Part shown: positions 61,519 to 64,000 of the stretch, piece after piece
How the letters are laid out: every line of letters begins with the position of its first letter
Numbering within the stretch: position 1 is the first letter of the stretch
Assembly: GCA_036381255.1 (NCBI GenBank)
Contig: DASVDG010000114.1
Location: 69,291-133,290, forward strand
Direction of reading: 5' to 3'
DNA length: 64,000 nucleotides
Origin: CALBZE01 sp036381255
Lineage (GTDB): Bacteria > Gemmatimonadota > Gemmatimonadetes > Longimicrobiales > RSA9
Notes under the pieces: model-generated
Seen by the model: only the letters and a program-made list of their open reading frames with translations
What the model was told of the DNA's origin: nothing
The model's database searches: none
Program-made: the position numbers and the translations under genes

Positions 61519-62193
61519 CTACGGGATCGGATCGCCGTTCGCCCGCTCGCCGGCGGCGGACGCCGCGGCCAGCCGGGGGACGCGGAACCGGCGGAAGATC
61601 GCGGAGACGCGGCCGACGAACACGAGGTCGCCGCGCTCATGCAGCGGAAGCGGCGCATAGGCGGGATCCGCGAGATCCAGCATGCGCTGCCCGCCCCGCT
61701 CGCGGAAGCGCCCGAGCGTGCACGCCCCGTCGAGGTGCACGACCACTACGTCGCCGTCCTCCAGCTCCTCCTCCATCACCGGCTCCACCAGGAGCAGGTC
61801 GCCCGACCGGATCCCGGCCGACTCCATCCCCTCCCCGTTCATCGAGAGGAAGAGCGACCCGCCACCCCCGTTCGCCAGGCGACGGTCGAGCTCGAACGAG
61901 TCGTCCGCCGCGACCGCCGCGGCGATCGCCGCCAGATCCCGGTAATACGGGACGGGGACCGTCTCCGTGGTCAGGTCCAGCCCGAGCAGCCGCACGCCCC
62001 GCGACCGCGACGGGTCGCGCTCGATCCACCCCTTGTCCGCCAGCGACTGGAGGTGCTCCGAAACCGTCTTCGTACTCTTGATGTTGAACCGCCGCCCGAT
62101 CTCGCGGATCGACGGCTGGTACGTGTTCCGCCGGAGATAGTCGATCAGGTAATCGAGGATCCGGCGCTCGAGCTTGGTCAGCGGTTCGGGCAT
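61519..62193 (-). CDS. lexA: LexA-like repressor with degenerate S24 peptidase site
   Basis: 224 residues from the ATG at 62193. N-terminal winged helix typical of LexA (LTKLERRILDYLIDYL at 5-20, PSIREIGRRFNIKSTKTVSE at 27-46). The C-terminal domain keeps the LexA fold (AGIRSGDLLLVEP near 126-138, DGDVVVVHLDG). The catalytic Ser position reads E-G-M (Gly122) in place of D-S-M, the catalytic Lys position reads T-L-G-R (Gly161) in place of T-V-K-R, and no Ala-Gly cleavage site is seen near 80-95. It should not self-cleave. Its targets may not be SOS genes. Confidence 0.85.
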   Translation of the reverse strand: MPEPLTKLERRILDYLIDYLRRNTYQPSIREIGRRFNIKSTKTVSEHLQSLADKGWIERDPSRSRGVRLLGLDLTTETVPVPYYRDLAAIAAAVAADDSFELDRRLANGGGGSLFLSMNGEGMESAGIRSGDLLLVEPVMEEELEDGDVVVVHLDGACTLGRFRERGGQRMLDLADPAYAPLPLHERGDLVFVGRVSAIFRRFRVPRLAAASAAGERANGDPIP

Positions 62194-62329
62194 CTTCGCC
62201 TCCCGATCGGCGGGTTCGCCCAGTGGCAGGAAGGTCCCGGCGCAAAAAAGAAAGCGTGCGCCAGCCGACGTCATCGTCGTTCGACCGGCCCACGCCCATC
62301 CCGACTCTCCACGGCCGTGGCCCCGCGCC

Positions 62330-62359
62330 AGTTTATGCGCGCGAGGGGGTGCCTGTCAA
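62330..62359 (-). promoter_or_regulatory. Sigma-70-type promoter of lexA
   Basis: Minus strand TTGACA (62354-62359), 18-nt spacer, TAAACT (62330-62335). The -35 hexamer contains the gltX stop codon. It gives a leader of about 130 nt. No E. coli-type or Bacillus-type SOS box was found around it. Confidence 0.75.
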
Positions 62360-63819
62360 CCCAGGTTTACGCGCGCGTCGAGCGCCTCGAGCGCCGCGTC
62401 CAGTCGGCGCATCGCCAGCTCGGGGCCCATCGCGACCAGCACCTCGAAGATCCCGGGGGAGACGGCCATCCCGGTGACGGAAACGCGCAGCGGGTGGATC
62501 AGCTTGCCGGCGCCGATGCCGAGCTCGTCCGCCAGCGCGCGCAGTGCCGTCTCGAGCGACGTCTCGTCCCAGGGCTCCACCGTCGCGTAACGCTCGCGCA
62601 GCGCCGCCAGCCGCGCCCGCACCTCCGCCGGGTTCTTCCAGTGCTTCTGGACCGCCGCTTCCTCGTACTCGATCGTCTCGACCAGGTACGGCCGCGCCTG
62701 GCGGACGATGTCGCCCACGCCGCGCGCGCGGACCTTGAGCAGGTCGATCAGCCCGAGATACCAGTCGCGACGCTCGCGCAGCATCGACTCCTGCGCGAGC
62801 CCCGCCGCCACGAGCTCCTCCGTCACGAGCGGCTCGAGCTGCGCGGCCGATGCCAGGCTGAGATGCTGCCCGTTCAGCCACTCGAGCTTCTGCGTGTCGA
62901 AGATCGCGCTCTTCTTGTTGATCCCCTCCAGCGAGAACCGCTCGACCAGCTCGTCGACGCTCATCACCTCCCGGTCCCCGCCCGGCGACCAGCCGAGGAG
63001 CGCCAGGAAGTTGACCATCGCCCACGGCAGGATCCCCTGCCCCCGGTACTCGCCGACGGCCGTCGCGCCGTGCCGCTTGCTCAGCCGCTTCCCGTCCGGC
63101 CCCAGGATCATCGGCACGTGCGCGAAGACCGGCTCCGCGTAGCCCAGCGCGCGGTACAGCAGGATCTGCTTCGGCGTGTTCGAGATGTGGTCGTCGCCGC
63201 GGATGACGTGCGTGATCCGCATCTCCGCGTCGTCGCTCACGACCGCCATGTTGTAGATCGGCGTGCCGTCCGAGCGCAGGATGATGAAGTCCTCGATGTC
63301 CTCGTTCCGGAACTCGAGCCGGCCGTGCACCGCGTCGTCCCACGCCGTCACGCCCTCCGGCACCCGGAAGCGAACCGTGAACGGCTGCCCGGCCGCCGCG
63401 CGCCGCTCCGCCTCTTCCGGCGGCACCTCGAGCAGGCACGTCCGGTCGTAGCGATAGGCCTCCTGCGCGCCCTCCGCCCGCGCACGCTTCTCCGCCAGCT
63501 CCTCGGGCGTGCAGAAGCAGCGGTATGCCTGCCCGGTCTCGAGCAGCCGCAGCGCGTCCCTCCGGTGGCGCTCGATGCCGTCCGCCTGGTGGAACGGCCC
63601 CTCGTCCCAGGTCAGCCCCAGCCACTCCATCCCCTCGAGGATGGCGCGGGTCATCTCCTCGCTCGAGCGCTCCCGGTCCGTGTCCTCGATGCGGAGCACG
63701 AAGACGCCGCCGCTCCGGCGCGCGAGCAGCCAGTTGAAGAGCGCCGTCCTGGCGCCGCCCACGTGCAGGTAGCCGGTCGGCGACGGCGCGAATCGTACGC
63801 GAATGTCGTTCTCTTTCAT
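62356..63819 (-). CDS. gltX: Glutamate-tRNA ligase
   Basis: Class I synthetase charging tRNA-Glu. 487 residues. The HIGH-type motif is FAPSPTGYLHVGGARTALFN near 10-29, IEDTDRERSS near 44-53, and the KMSKS-type motif is KRLSKRHGA near 246-254. The C-terminal half is the helical anticodon-binding region. Without nearby gatCAB it is unclear whether it is discriminating. It starts 12 nt after the stop of the partial right-edge gene. Confidence 0.97.
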   Translation of the reverse strand: MKENDIRVRFAPSPTGYLHVGGARTALFNWLLARRSGGVFVLRIEDTDRERSSEEMTRAILEGMEWLGLTWDEGPFHQADGIERHRRDALRLLETGQAYRCFCTPEELAEKRARAEGAQEAYRYDRTCLLEVPPEEAERRAAAGQPFTVRFRVPEGVTAWDDAVHGRLEFRNEDIEDFIILRSDGTPIYNMAVVSDDAEMRITHVIRGDDHISNTPKQILLYRALGYAEPVFAHVPMILGPDGKRLSKRHGATAVGEYRGQGILPWAMVNFLALLGWSPGGDREVMSVDELVERFSLEGINKKSAIFDTQKLEWLNGQHLSLASAAQLEPLVTEELVAAGLAQESMLRERRDWYLGLIDLLKVRARGVGDIVRQARPYLVETIEYEEAAVQKHWKNPAEVRARLAALRERYATVEPWDETSLETALRALADELGIGAGKLIHPLRVSVTGMAVSPGIFEVLVAMGPELAMRRLDAALEALDARVNLG

Positions 63820-63831
63820 AGCCCGGCAAAG

Positions 63832-64000
63832 CTAGCCGGGGGCGGCGGTCGCGTCAACGCGCCGCCGCCCGCCATCGAGTCCGCGCACGCTGACCGCCTG
63901 GACGTACTGCACGCCGAGACTGTCGGTCGCGATCTGGTACGGCCGGCACGGGCGTACGATGGGTACCGCTCGGCCCGGTCCGGCACGTCGACCGTGCCCA
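63832..64000 (-). CDS. C-terminal end of an unidentified protein (partial)
   Basis: The minus-strand frame open from the right edge ends at TAG (63832-63834), 12 nt before gltX. It reads VRPCRPYQIATDSLGVQYV near its middle, then a Gly/Arg-rich end. The tight spacing to gltX supports a real gene, but 56 residues are too few to name a family. Confidence 0.45.
   Translation of the reverse strand, partial: GHGRRAGPGRAVPIVRPCRPYQIATDSLGVQYVQAVSVRGLDGGRRRVDATAAPG

Noticed and set aside
62194..62360. SOS box upstream of lexA
   Set aside because: Neither CTGT-N8-ACAG nor CGAAC-N4-GTTCG was found. A lone CGAACGACG lacks its second half.

Overview
ORGANISM. The window is very GC-rich (roughly 70% by eye), densely packed, and mostly on the minus strand. 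Gram-negative envelope genes (outer-membrane barrel, Bat aerotolerance operon, lipoproteins), a bacillithiol gene (bshA), HrcA/CIRCE heat-shock control and the gene orders thrS-infC-rpmI-rplT / pheS-pheT-zapB-zapA-rny and pyrR-pyrB-pyrC all fit a chromosomal segment of a Gemmatimonadota-like bacterium. The phylum is an inference from gene content and was not checked against any database. LAYOUT 1-20 kb. A co-directional minus-strand cluster runs from thrS through infC, rpmI, rplT, a TrkA protein, pheS, pheT, a ZapB-like protein, zapA, rny, folD, xseA, xseB, ispA, a DUF212 membrane protein and dxs into nadK (cut by the left edge). Most junctions overlap by 1-8 nt or are only a few nt apart. Upstream lie groES-groEL with a perfect CIRCE operator, a cold-shock protein and rpsU. 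The thrS leader holds a promoter, a threonine-rich leader peptide and competing hairpins ending in an intrinsic terminator. The infC leader has its own promoter, a terminator hairpin and an ATA start codon. LAYOUT 20-38 kb. A second minus-strand series carries ubiA-like, coaX, birA, nadC, uppP, bshA (apparent CTG start), miaA, mutL, tatD, secF, secD and a secreted sugar-dehydrogenase-like protein. From about 33.1 to 36.9 kb the content becomes accessory: two small plus-strand genes, a permease remnant, a MerR regulator with a lipoprotein and a divergent CCPF-motif protein, and an IS256-type transposase remnant, next to the 3' end of a tRNA-Ile2(CAU) gene. Then come upp and a small HMA-like protein. 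LAYOUT 38-64 kb. The Bat operon (moxR, DUF58, a BatD-like protein, batA, a batB-batC fusion, a batD-batE fusion) is preceded by an uncharacterised NAD-binding protein. Next are rluB-scpB-scpA-site-2 protease, a secreted FIMAH-type protein, rpsT (TTG start), a YhaM-like HD nuclease, the pyrRBC operon, a divergent NhaC antiporter, an outer-membrane barrel, tadA, a LexA-like repressor lacking its catalytic Ser and Lys, and gltX. The genes serve translation, isoprenoid, cofactor and pyrimidine synthesis, secretion, chromosome segregation and envelope stress. The most novel signals are regulatory (thrS and infC leaders, degenerate LexA) plus the MerR/CCPF module.
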